Source of the DNA: Rhodobacteraceae bacterium KLH11
Lineage (GTDB): Bacteria; Pseudomonadota; Alphaproteobacteria; Rhodobacterales; Rhodobacteraceae
DNA: 64,000 nucleotides
Direction of reading: 5' to 3'
Assembly: GCA_000158135.1 (NCBI GenBank)
Contig: DS999531.1
Location: 157,025 to 221,024, forward strand
Part shown: positions 1 through 8,185 of the stretch, one piece after another
Numbering within the stretch: the stretch's first letter is position 1
How the letters are laid out: every line of letters starts with the position of its first letter
The notes under the pieces: model-generated
Told to the model about the DNA's origin: nothing
The model's input: the letters and a program-made list of their open reading frames with translations, nothing else
Database searches by the model: none
Program-made: the position numbers and the translations under genes

Positions 1-2
1 AT

Positions 3-257
3 CCGATCTTTCTGGTTTTTGTCGACGCCAGCCTTGCGCTGATTGAATTGAAACAGCGCCAGCGTCAGATGGGCAATCGCGGTGTCGATTTTGATCGCCA
101 TGACTTTGCCGCCATGGGGCGCGCCTTTGGCGGGTACGGTCACACTGTTCGCAACCGCGCCGAACTGCGCACGGCGTTGGATCAGGCCGTGAAGGCCGAC
201 ACATTCACCGTCATCGCCGCCGAGATCGAGCGTGGCGAATATGACGGCCGCATCTGA
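3..257 (+). CDS. Thiamine-diphosphate enzyme, C-terminal end (acetolactate synthase-like), partial
   Basis: The frame is open from the left edge of the window and ends at TGA 255-257, so only the last 84 residues are seen. The piece reads as the end of the C-terminal TPP-binding domain of an acetolactate-synthase-like protein: a hydrophobic beta-strand followed by DASLALIELKQRQ, then DFAAMGRAFGG, and a C-terminal segment ending EYDGRI. Family membership is recognition from these motifs; the substrate cannot be told. The next reading frame, a CaiB-type CoA-transferase remnant, starts inside its last codons (ATG 241), so the two were probably once translationally coupled. Confidence 0.7.
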   Translation, partial: PIFLVFVDASLALIELKQRQRQMGNRGVDFDRHDFAAMGRAFGGYGHTVRNRAELRTALDQAVKADTFTVIAAEIERGEYDGRI

Positions 258-544
258 GGGGCCCCTTGACGGGCGGCAAGCTTCTGGGCCTGTCGCGTAT
301 TCTGGCCGGGCCACCCTGCGCGCAGCTGCCGGTTGGTCCAGCTCAAACACCCCATCAGGTTTTGCGCCCAATCAGATGGCCGCCCGGCGGATGCAGATTC
401 CCCTGCGGGCCGCCCCCGGCGCGGTAGAAGTGATCGGGAATCCGCTGAATCTGTCACGCAGGCCTGTAACATATCACAACGTGCGCGGTCAGCCGGGCCG
501 ATACCGGGGCGGTTCTGAGTGTGGAAAACCCCTTTGATGCTTGA
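241..544 (+). pseudogene. Decayed CaiB/BaiF-type (family III) CoA-transferase remnant
   Basis: Pieces of a CoA-transferase family III protein lie in different frames. A start at ATG 241 gives MTAASEGPLDG. After a one-base shift, frame 275-331 reads GKLLGLSRILAGPPCAQLP, matching the family's N-terminal LSR.LAGP..AQ block. Frame 421-480 reads GAVEVIGNPLNLSRRPVTY, matching a block near the family C-terminus. Frame 497-544 reads ADTGAVLSVENPFDA and stops. Intact members are about 380-400 aa, while this locus spans 304 bases, so most of the middle is deleted and at least two frameshifts are present. Recognition of the blocks is from memory of the family; the frame changes are seen directly. Confidence 0.6.
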
Positions 545-724
545 AACACTGTGCCTGTTTAGGCGGCAAGTTGCTGAAACATGCCCTTGAATCGGCGATT
601 TTTTTCGCGTTTTACACACACGGCTTTTCACCAATTCGAGAGCAGGGTCGATACTGTTACGAACCGCCCACACTCTCTGCTAAGCCGAACGGTGTAAAAT
701 ATAGTAATCAGATTGGACCCGAGT

Positions 725-2095
725 ATGAAGCAAGACGTTTTTGGACAGATGAACACTCTGAGCCAGCCCGCAAGTGTCGAGGCTTGGAATGGTGTTCTGC
801 TCGGGTTCATGGCGCATGCGGCCGTCACACCGCAACATCTGGGCAAAGTGCTGGAGCTTGAGCCCGACTTTGCTCTGGGTCACGCGATCAAAGGCCTGTT
901 CATGGTGCTGCTGGGCCGACGCGAGATGATCCCTGTTGCGGTGGAGGCTCTGGCCGCTGCCAATAGCGCGATGGAGCGTCAGCCGGTCAGCGCGCGGGAA
1001 CGTCTCTATGTCGAGTCATTGGGATTGTATCTGAGCGATCTGCCCTCTCAGGCGATCCAGAAGTTCGAGGAAATCCTGCGGTCACACCCCGAAGATACGC
1101 TGGCAATGAAACTCAGCCACGCGACGCGGTTCGTGTTGGGCGATGCCGAAGGGATGCGCCGTTCGGTTGAACGTGTTCTGCCCGCTTACGCACCCGATCA
1201 CGCCGGGCGCGGCTATTTGCTGGGTTGTCATTCATTTGCTCTGGAAGAAACCGGCGCTTACGAACGGGCCGAGATCGCAGGACGTCAGGCGCTTTGGATG
1301 GTGTCCGACGATGCCTGGGGCCTGCACGCCGTGGCACATGTGCATGAGATGACCGGAAACGCGCAGCTGGGCCTTGATTGGCTGTCCGGGCGCGAGGATG
1401 CCTGGGCGCATTGCAACAACTTCCGCTATCACGTCTGGTGGCACAAGGCGCTGATGCATCTGGATCTGGGCCAGATCGATCAGGTGATGGAACTGTATGA
1501 CCAGTATATCCGTCAGGACAAAACGGATGACTACCGCGACATCTCGAACGCAACCTCGCTGCTGTCCCGGCTTGAGCTTGAGGGCGTCGACGTGGGCGGC
1601 CGTTGGGAAGAACTGGCCGACCTCAGCGCCTCGCGCACCGAAGATGGCTGCCTGATTTTCGCAGATCTGCACTATCTGCTGGCACTGACCGGTGACAATC
1701 GCGCGGATGCTACCAGCAAGATGTTGAAGCGTATCCAGAAGGATGCACAACGTAATCAAGGGGATACCCCCCTTCGCATGTCCGATCCGGGCATTGCTGC
1801 TGCCAAGGGATTAGAGGCCTTTGGTGACGGTCTTTACGGTCAGGCCTTCGACTTCTTGTCGAACGCACGTGGTTCCATGCAACTTGCCGGTGGCAGCCAC
1901 GCCCAACGTGATGTATTCGAGCGCATCACAATCGATTCCGGCCTGCGTGCGGGCCGTCTGGATGAAGTCGAGCGCATCCTGGACGACCGCCGCGCCAAAC
2001 GCGCCGGGGGCGAGGATAACTATGCAATTGCGCGCCGCGTCCTGATCGATGCGGCCCGTGACAGCGACGACGCCCAAAGCGTCCCAGCCGAATAA
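725..2095 (+). CDS. TTC38-like tetratricopeptide-type helical repeat protein
   Basis: 456 aa, soluble, with no signal peptide or membrane segment. The mid-region HAVAHVHEMTGN, followed by a W...H.WWH.AL..L pattern, is typical of the TTC38 family, which consists of divergent TPR-like helices. ATG 725 is chosen over the in-frame TTG 713. The stop is 35 bases ahead of opgC, with an AAGGA-type ribosome site in the gap, so it probably shares a transcript with opgC-opgG-opgH. Its biochemical role is unknown; a part in glucan metabolism or its control is an inference from position only. Confidence 0.7.
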   Translation: MKQDVFGQMNTLSQPASVEAWNGVLLGFMAHAAVTPQHLGKVLELEPDFALGHAIKGLFMVLLGRREMIPVAVEALAAANSAMERQPVSARERLYVESLGLYLSDLPSQAIQKFEEILRSHPEDTLAMKLSHATRFVLGDAEGMRRSVERVLPAYAPDHAGRGYLLGCHSFALEETGAYERAEIAGRQALWMVSDDAWGLHAVAHVHEMTGNAQLGLDWLSGREDAWAHCNNFRYHVWWHKALMHLDLGQIDQVMELYDQYIRQDKTDDYRDISNATSLLSRLELEGVDVGGRWEELADLSASRTEDGCLIFADLHYLLALTGDNRADATSKMLKRIQKDAQRNQGDTPLRMSDPGIAAAKGLEAFGDGLYGQAFDFLSNARGSMQLAGGSHAQRDVFERITIDSGLRAGRLDEVERILDDRRAKRAGGEDNYAIARRVLIDAARDSDDAQSVPAE

Positions 2096-2130
2096 AAACA
2101 ATAAAAAACACCAAGAAGGACAGAAACTGT

Positions 2131-3348
2131 ATGGCGACTGCATCGCCCGCTTCTGATTTTGCGCCGGTAGCGTCTCAGACCGCTGCCCCTGCGCGCACGC
2201 GCGATCCACGTCTGGATTTCTATCGTGGCATCGCAATGTTTATCATCCTGATCGCCCATATCCCGAACGATCCCTGGGCCAGATGGATCCCTGCACGTTT
2301 TGGCTATTCCGACGCGACCGAGATATTTGTGTTCTGCTCGGGCATGGCCTCGGCCATTGCCTTTGGCGGCGCATTCCTGCGGAAAGGCTGGTGGTTGGGA
2401 ACCGCCCGTGTGACCTATCGCATCTGGCAGGTCTATTGGGCGCATATCGGCCTGTTCTTCTTTGTCGCCATGAGCATGGCTGCGCTGGATCAGACGGGCT
2501 GGTTTGACAAAACCTATATCTCTTCGTTGAATCTGCAGCATTTTTTCAACGATCCGGCCTCGCAGATGGTTGGGATTTTCACCCTGACCTATGTTCCGAA
2601 CTACTTTGATATCCTGCCGATGTATCTGGTGGTTCTGGCGCTTATGCCGCTTTACATGGCGCTTTATCGGGTCAATTTCTGGCTGATGGCTGCGGTGTCG
2701 GTGGCGATCTGGTTCGTGGCCCAGACCGGTGCGCTTGCCCTGCCCGCCGAGCCATGGTCAGGACGTCAGTGGTTTTTCAACCCGTTTGGCTGGCAATTGC
2801 TGTTCTTCACCGGTTTTGCCTTCATGCGCGGCTGGATTCCTGCCCCGCCCGTATCCAAAACCCTGATCTGGGCGGCCGCCTTGTTCCTGATCCTGTCCGC
2901 ACCTTTCGGATCATGGAAAGTCTTTACCTGGATCAATGATGCAGCACCTGATCTGGGTTCGGTGATCCGCAAGGGTTGGCCTTTGACTGCGGACCTGCGG
3001 GGTAAAACCGAATTTGGCCTGCTGCGGTATGTGCACTTCCTGTCACTGGCCTATCTGGGTTGGGTTGCAGCAGGTGAGCATGGCCACCGTCTGATCGCCA
3101 CTGGCCACACCTTGGGCGCGCGCGTCTGGCAGTTTCTGCTGATGGTCATCACTAAGGTCGGCCAGCAATCCCTTGCCGTCTTCGTCTTTTCCATGGCCGC
3201 AGCCCGGTTGATCGGCGTCGTCCTTGATCAGACTGGGCGGGATGTTGCCAGTGTGTTCGCCGCCAACATGATTGGCTTTGCCATGATCATCGGCGTGGCC
3301 TATCTGGCCGCGTGGTTCAAGTCGCAGCCCTGGAAGACAAAGAAATGA
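2131..3348 (+). CDS. opgC: OpgC protein, membrane acyltransferase-type glucan succinylation protein
   Basis: 405 aa with about ten hydrophobic segments. The N-terminus (RDPRLDFYRG followed by the first membrane helix, then TEIFVFCSGM) is characteristic of OpgC, which adds succinyl groups to osmoregulated periplasmic glucans at the inner membrane. The first 25 residues are Ala/Ser/Pro-rich and cytoplasmic. The stop codon overlaps the opgG start as ATGA (3345-3348), so the genes are translationally coupled. The neighbours opgG and opgH complete a glucan synthesis and modification set. Confidence 0.88.
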   Translation: MATASPASDFAPVASQTAAPARTRDPRLDFYRGIAMFIILIAHIPNDPWARWIPARFGYSDATEIFVFCSGMASAIAFGGAFLRKGWWLGTARVTYRIWQVYWAHIGLFFFVAMSMAALDQTGWFDKTYISSLNLQHFFNDPASQMVGIFTLTYVPNYFDILPMYLVVLALMPLYMALYRVNFWLMAAVSVAIWFVAQTGALALPAEPWSGRQWFFNPFGWQLLFFTGFAFMRGWIPAPPVSKTLIWAAALFLILSAPFGSWKVFTWINDAAPDLGSVIRKGWPLTADLRGKTEFGLLRYVHFLSLAYLGWVAAGEHGHRLIATGHTLGARVWQFLLMVITKVGQQSLAVFVFSMAAARLIGVVLDQTGRDVASVFAANMIGFAMIIGVAYLAAWFKSQPWKTKK

Positions 3349-4844
3349 ATTTTACCCGCCGCGCATTCCTCGCCTCATCCACGGCACTGGCCTTCGCCCC
3401 GGCCGCTTACGCGACGGGGGCAGAGGTGAGTTTTGACCGCGACACCGTGATCGCGATGGCCCGCGATCTGGCCAGCCGACCCTACGCGGAACGCGCAATG
3501 GTCCCGCAGGAATGGCAGGATCTGACCTACCCGCAATACCGCTCGATCCGGTTCCAGCTGGACAAGGGATTGTGGTACAACACGGACTCTCCGTTCGAGG
3601 TAGACTTTTTCGCGCCCGGGCTCTACTTCCCGCGCGCCGTGCAAATCTCTACCGTCGATCATGGCCACGTGGAACCTGTCGCCTTCGATCTGGACATGTT
3701 CACCAAAAGCGACGATGTCCCCGAACTGCCTGCCGATGAATCGCTGGGTTTCTCGGGGTTCCGTCTGCGGGCCGAAATGCATCGCCCCGGGCTGACAGAT
3801 GAATTCTGCGTGTTTCAGGGGGCCAGCTATTTCCGTGCCATCGGCTTGCACGAGGCCTACGGCCTGTCAGCGCGCGGGCTGGCCCTGAAAACCGGCGACC
3901 CCGATGGCGAGGAATTCCCTGAATTCATCCGCTTCTGGCTGGAACATCCCAAACCCGGGCAACGCAATATGGTGGTCCATGCCCTGATGGACAGCCCCAG
4001 CGTCAGCGGTGCCTACCGCTTTGAAATCACGCCGGGCGACGACACGGTCATGGATGTCAGCGCAACGCTGTTTCCCCGCACCGAGCTGACCCATGTGGGC
4101 ATCGCACCCGGCACCTCGATGTTCCTGTTCGACCAGACCAACCACAGCCGGTTCGATGATTTCCGCCCCGCAGTCCATGACAGCGACGGTCTGCTGGTCC
4201 GCAATGGCGCGGGCGAGGTTCTGTGGCGGCCGCTCGCCAACCCCACGCGCCTGCAAATCTCATCTTTCGTGGATACGAATCCGCGCGGCTTCGGGTTGAT
4301 GCAGCGCAAGCGAGAATTCTCGGATTACGCCGATCTTGAGGCCAACTACCACAAACGCCCCAGCCTGTGGGTTGAACCCAATGAAGATTGGGGCAAAGGC
4401 AGCGTAACGCTGGTGGAAATCCCGGCTGATCAGGAAATCTATGACAACATCGTCGCCTATTGGCGCCCGATGGAGCCTTACGCCGCAGGCAGTCAGGTTG
4501 ATCTGTCCTATCGTCTGCTCTGGGGGGCAGAGCCCAAACGCACCCCGATGGCCCGTGTGATCAACACCGCGATGGGCGACAATACCTTTGGTGAAGGCCG
4601 TCTGGCCGTGATCGATTTCGAGGCCAGCGAACTGTTCGACGATCTCGACGCCATCTCGATCTTCGTGGATTCACCACATGCCGAAACATCCGAAGGCGTG
4701 TTGCAGCGCAACCCCGACACCGGTGGCGTGCGACTGGCCTTTTCCTTTGAACCGGGTGAACGCAACCATGTGGAACTGCGCGCGCAGCTTCTGAAAGACA
4801 AACAGCCGGCCTCTGAGGTCTGGCTTTATCGTTGGACCTCATGA
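3345..4844 (+). CDS. opgG: Glucan biosynthesis protein G, periplasmic
   Basis: 499 aa from ATG 3345, which overlaps the opgC stop. The N-terminus MNFTRRAFLASSTALAFAP looks like a Tat-type signal, with paired Arg at 5-6, a hydrophobic core and a cleavage-like AYA. The mature part has the MdoG/OpgG layout: an N-terminal DLASRPYAERAMVPQEW stretch, a central beta-sandwich, and a C-terminal Ig-like domain ending in ...ELRAQLL. In the known pathway OpgG helps build or branch the periplasmic beta-glucan backbone made by OpgH. Its stop overlaps the opgH start by ATGA. Confidence 0.9.
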   Translation: MNFTRRAFLASSTALAFAPAAYATGAEVSFDRDTVIAMARDLASRPYAERAMVPQEWQDLTYPQYRSIRFQLDKGLWYNTDSPFEVDFFAPGLYFPRAVQISTVDHGHVEPVAFDLDMFTKSDDVPELPADESLGFSGFRLRAEMHRPGLTDEFCVFQGASYFRAIGLHEAYGLSARGLALKTGDPDGEEFPEFIRFWLEHPKPGQRNMVVHALMDSPSVSGAYRFEITPGDDTVMDVSATLFPRTELTHVGIAPGTSMFLFDQTNHSRFDDFRPAVHDSDGLLVRNGAGEVLWRPLANPTRLQISSFVDTNPRGFGLMQRKREFSDYADLEANYHKRPSLWVEPNEDWGKGSVTLVEIPADQEIYDNIVAYWRPMEPYAAGSQVDLSYRLLWGAEPKRTPMARVINTAMGDNTFGEGRLAVIDFEASELFDDLDAISIFVDSPHAETSEGVLQRNPDTGGVRLAFSFEPGERNHVELRAQLLKDKQPASEVWLYRWTS

Positions 4845-6712
4845 ACCGCGATCTTCATATCATGCCGCCCGAGGCCCCGCTGGCGATGCCCGCGCAGAAT
4901 TTCAGCGCGGAGTTTCATGATGCGCAGGCCCCGTCAGAGGCCAGGCGGCCCTCGGCCGGGTTTTGGCGTGCGTTGGCTTTTTCTCCGGCAATGGCGGCGA
5001 CGCTGGGGTTGCTTTGGGTCATGTCTGACTGGTTCGGTGCTGAAGGGATCAACCTGATCGAAGCCATCCTGCTGGCGCTGATCTCGTTCAACTTCTTCTG
5101 GATTTCCTTCACCGTCTGTACCGTCTTGCTGGGCATGGTCTCATTGTCCCGTCAGGACACTCCGCAACGGCAAGCGGCTCCGCAGCCCCTCAAGGTTGCC
5201 TTGCTGATGCCGGTCTATAACGAAGTGCCGTGGTTCGTTCTGGGCAACGCCCGCACGATGCTGGAAGAACTGCGGGCGCGTGGTGGGCAACACCACTATG
5301 CCATGTTCATTCTGTCCGACACGCGCGATCCGGATATCGCCGCGCAGGAACAGGCCAGCATCGAGGCGCTGCGCACGACGCTGGCCCCCGGGCTTGAACT
5401 CTATTACCGACGCCGCGCACAGAACACGGATCGCAAGGTTGGCAATATTGCCGATTGGGTCAGCCGCTGGGGCGCTGATTGGGACGCGATGCTGGTGCTG
5501 GACGCCGACAGCCTGATGACCGGGCGCGCGATTGCCCGCCTGACCGACGCATTGGCGCGCGATCCGGGTGCAGGCCTGATCCAGAGCTATCCGCAACTGA
5601 TCGGGGCACAATCGGTGTTTGCCCGGATGCAGCAGTTTGCCAATGGCGTCTATGGCATCGCCTTTGCCGAAGGTCTGGCCCGCTGGTGCGGACAGGAAGG
5701 CAACTATTGGGGCCATAACGCGATCATCCGTACCAAGGCTTTTGCCTCCAGCGCGGGTCTGCCCAAGCTGCGCTCGCTCAGCGGGCAGGACAAGCTGATC
5801 ATGAGCCACGATTTCGTCGAGGCCGGCCTGCTGCGCCGCGCCGGATGGGCCGTGCGTTTTCTGCCCCGCATTCGCGGCTCATACGAAGAGACACCACCCA
5901 CCCTCATCGACCACGCCATGCGCGATCGCCGTTGGTGTCAGGGCAACCTGCAACACCTCAAACTGCTGGGTTCGACCGGGTTCCGCGCGGTATCGCGCTT
6001 TCATATGTTCCATGGCGCGGTGGGCTATCTGATGTCGCCGCTCTGGTTCGCGCTGCTGGTCATGTGGGCGCTGATCGGTCAGGGCGAAGAGGCCTCGGTT
6101 CTGCACTATTTCAGCCCGGACAATCCTTTGTTCCCGCAATGGCCCGAGATGTCCGAAACACGTCACGTTCTGATCATTCTGGTGATGTACGCGATGCTTC
6201 TGGCGCCCAAGTTTCTGGGGGTTCTGGCCCTGCCACTCAGCGGCGTGCGCTATTCGGATTTCGGCGGTCGGCGGCGGTTCTTCACCTCGTTTGTTTTCGA
6301 GGTCATCCTGTCGATCCTCTATGCCCCGATCCTGATGGTGCAGCAGATGATCGCCGTGTTTCGCACCGCATTGGGCATTCAAAAGGGCTGGTCCCCGCAG
6401 GCCCGCGATGGCGGCAGCTACAGCCTGCGCACACTGATCTTGTGCCATGCGCTGGAAACCATCAGCGGTGTGGCGCTGACGGCGGGTATCCTCGCAGGTC
6501 TGGTCTCGGTCTGGCTGGCCCCGATTGCTATCAGCCTGGCACTGGCCATTCCGCTATCCGCGCTCAGCGGTGTCTCGGCAGGGGCAGCGCGCCGCATGGT
6601 CGGGATGCGCGAAGATGTCCGCGAGCCCGCCATCACACGCTCGGCCCGGCAGTATCGCGATGAGCTGAAGCGCATCGTAGAAGGCAAGGGCATCGTCACC
6701 CCGGCGGAGTAA
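4841..6712 (+). CDS. opgH: Glucan biosynthesis glucosyltransferase H
   Basis: 623 aa from ATG 4841 (ATGA overlap with opgG; an upstream in-frame TTG 4832 is unlikely). A GT2-type cytoplasmic domain follows two N-terminal membrane helices: VALLMPVYNE for nucleotide binding, VLDADS for the metal-binding acidic motif, GQDKLIMSHDFVEAGLLRR, and DRRWCQGN as the Q/RxxRW processive-synthase motif. Several C-terminal helices follow. It is expected to polymerise UDP-glucose into linear glucan and export it. It is somewhat shorter than enterobacterial OpgH (about 850 aa), as is usual in Rhodobacterales. It runs directly into the convergent esterase gene. Confidence 0.92.
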   Translation: MNRDLHIMPPEAPLAMPAQNFSAEFHDAQAPSEARRPSAGFWRALAFSPAMAATLGLLWVMSDWFGAEGINLIEAILLALISFNFFWISFTVCTVLLGMVSLSRQDTPQRQAAPQPLKVALLMPVYNEVPWFVLGNARTMLEELRARGGQHHYAMFILSDTRDPDIAAQEQASIEALRTTLAPGLELYYRRRAQNTDRKVGNIADWVSRWGADWDAMLVLDADSLMTGRAIARLTDALARDPGAGLIQSYPQLIGAQSVFARMQQFANGVYGIAFAEGLARWCGQEGNYWGHNAIIRTKAFASSAGLPKLRSLSGQDKLIMSHDFVEAGLLRRAGWAVRFLPRIRGSYEETPPTLIDHAMRDRRWCQGNLQHLKLLGSTGFRAVSRFHMFHGAVGYLMSPLWFALLVMWALIGQGEEASVLHYFSPDNPLFPQWPEMSETRHVLIILVMYAMLLAPKFLGVLALPLSGVRYSDFGGRRRFFTSFVFEVILSILYAPILMVQQMIAVFRTALGIQKGWSPQARDGGSYSLRTLILCHALETISGVALTAGILAGLVSVWLAPIAISLALAIPLSALSGVSAGAARRMVGMREDVREPAITRSARQYRDELKRIVEGKGIVTPAE

Positions 6713-7528
6713 TCAGCCGCCGGGCAGCCCCTCGTACCAGTCGACCATCATGTCAGCCCAGCCTTGCGGCACCGCATGGCCGCCGGGGAACAGCGCAAAT
6801 TCCAGCGCGCTTCCGTCCGCGCACCCGGTCCAATAACGACGCATGAACTGACCGGTGGTACTGAAACCGCTGGGTTTGGTGTCGGCGCATTCATTGGCAA
6901 CGCGCCAGATTTCCAGACCGGCAAAGATATCACCCTGATGGAACCTGCCGCCCCCCAGAATACGCCCTTCAAGCGGGACCACATTATCCGTCCAGCCATG
7001 GGTGTGGAACATGCGCACAGGCCCGTCGCAGGCATCCGGTTGCGGACGCCAGAAACCACCCGAGACCGGCACATAGGCCGAGAACGTGTCGGGCGCGGCA
7101 CAGGCGAGGTAATTCACCATGAAAGCCCCCGCCGAAAAACCGCCCAGAACCACGCGATCCTGATCGATGCCAAAGCGATCGGCGGCGTCTTCAACCGCCT
7201 CGGTCAGGAATGCGGGCTCATCCCGCCCTTCCCAACCGGGGAAGAAGTTCCAGCTTTTGCGCCCGTTTCGCTCGGACCCTTCGGGAGCCATGACCGCATA
7301 GCCACGCGCCAGCAAAGGCTCGACCATGGAGCGGTTCCTGAGGGTTCCTGTCGCGCTGCCGCCGTAGCCATGCAGGAACACCACCAGCGGCGGGTTCTCG
7401 GCCTCAGGCAATTCGATGTGATAGCCCCCGGATGTGGTCTCGCACATTCCTTCGGCCTCACCGCAGGCTGCCAGCGCAGACTGCCCGGCAAAAGCGAAAC
7501 ACAGGGCCAACCAGTGTCTGGAACTCAT
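6713..7528 (-). CDS. Secreted PHB-depolymerase-family (LpqC-like) esterase
   Basis: 271 aa from ATG 7528, which shares one base with the upstream rhodanese stop (TGATG); a GTG three bases earlier is possible. A signal peptide ends at ...QSALA before CGEAEG. The alpha/beta-hydrolase features are HGYGGSATG for the oxyanion region, GFSAGAF as the nucleophile elbow, HGWTDNVVP for the acid residue and GGHAVPQGW for the histidine. LpqC-like members cleave feruloyl, acetyl or polyester bonds; the substrate here is not predictable. It is co-transcribed with the rhodanese gene. Confidence 0.82.
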   Translation of the reverse strand: MSSRHWLALCFAFAGQSALAACGEAEGMCETTSGGYHIELPEAENPPLVVFLHGYGGSATGTLRNRSMVEPLLARGYAVMAPEGSERNGRKSWNFFPGWEGRDEPAFLTEAVEDAADRFGIDQDRVVLGGFSAGAFMVNYLACAAPDTFSAYVPVSGGFWRPQPDACDGPVRMFHTHGWTDNVVPLEGRILGGGRFHQGDIFAGLEIWRVANECADTKPSGFSTTGQFMRRYWTGCADGSALEFALFPGGHAVPQGWADMMVDWYEGLPGG

Positions 7529-7998
7529 CACGTATCCTCTTTGTAAACGTTAACCGGCAATCCCGCCCGCACCCATCCGGGGCCGGCAGCCGAACCCAAC
7601 ATGCCTTCGGGCACGTCAATGATATTGGTAAAGCCTGCCGTGGTCAGGTGATTGCTTAACCGGGCCGAACGCACACCGCGAGCACAAATCAGAGCAACCG
7701 GTGCGGTGCGATCACCACCGGTCAACTGATCCAGCGCCTGAATGAAATCCTCGCGTCGCATATCGATGGGATATGCCCCTTGGGCAATACCGGTTGCGCG
7801 CCATTCCCGGGGCGTCCGGATATCGACAAGGTAAACTGCCCCCTGTTGCGCCTGCTCATGCGCCGTGGCCGCAGCGATCTGGCTTCCGGCATAATCCTGC
7901 GGAATCAGCCGGTATTCGCGGATTGCGAAACCCCCGGCGATGGCGGCCCCTGTACCCAGCACAACCCAACGGCGGGTTCTGTTCGCTTGTTTTGCCAC
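7528..7998 (-). CDS. Membrane-anchored rhodanese-like domain protein
   Basis: About 156 aa from GTG 7998, preferred because GGAG lies about 9 bases upstream; the longer GTG start at 8022 has no clear ribosome site. The N-terminus is basic (KQANRTRRW) and followed by one hydrophobic helix, so the protein is probably anchored and faces the periplasm. The rhodanese domain has LVDIRTPREW and the active loop CARGVRS with its cysteine, so sulfur-transfer chemistry is possible. Its physiological partner is unknown. It overlaps the downstream esterase. Confidence 0.75.
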   Translation of the reverse strand: MAKQANRTRRWVVLGTGAAIAGGFAIREYRLIPQDYAGSQIAAATAHEQAQQGAVYLVDIRTPREWRATGIAQGAYPIDMRREDFIQALDQLTGGDRTAPVALICARGVRSARLSNHLTTAGFTNIIDVPEGMLGSAAGPGWVRAGLPVNVYKEDT

Positions 7999-8185
7999 GG
8001 TGCTGTCTCCTGATATCGTCACAGCTCATATCACAGCTATGCGCCTATTGCGCTGCCATGCCGTGTTCGGGATGTTCAAGATCGCGTCATTTTTTCGCAG
8101 CTGCCGGGTGTGATCGCTAACTATTGGAAAAAGTGCCTCAATCGCTGGACAGCCCCGAAATTATCCTTACAAATTCAGGATTAAC

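Noticed and set aside
5845..6663. A 272-aa plus-strand frame inside opgH
   Set aside because: Out-of-frame shadow of a clear glucosyltransferase gene; composition is Arg/Pro/Ala-rich as expected of a shadow frame in GC-rich DNA.
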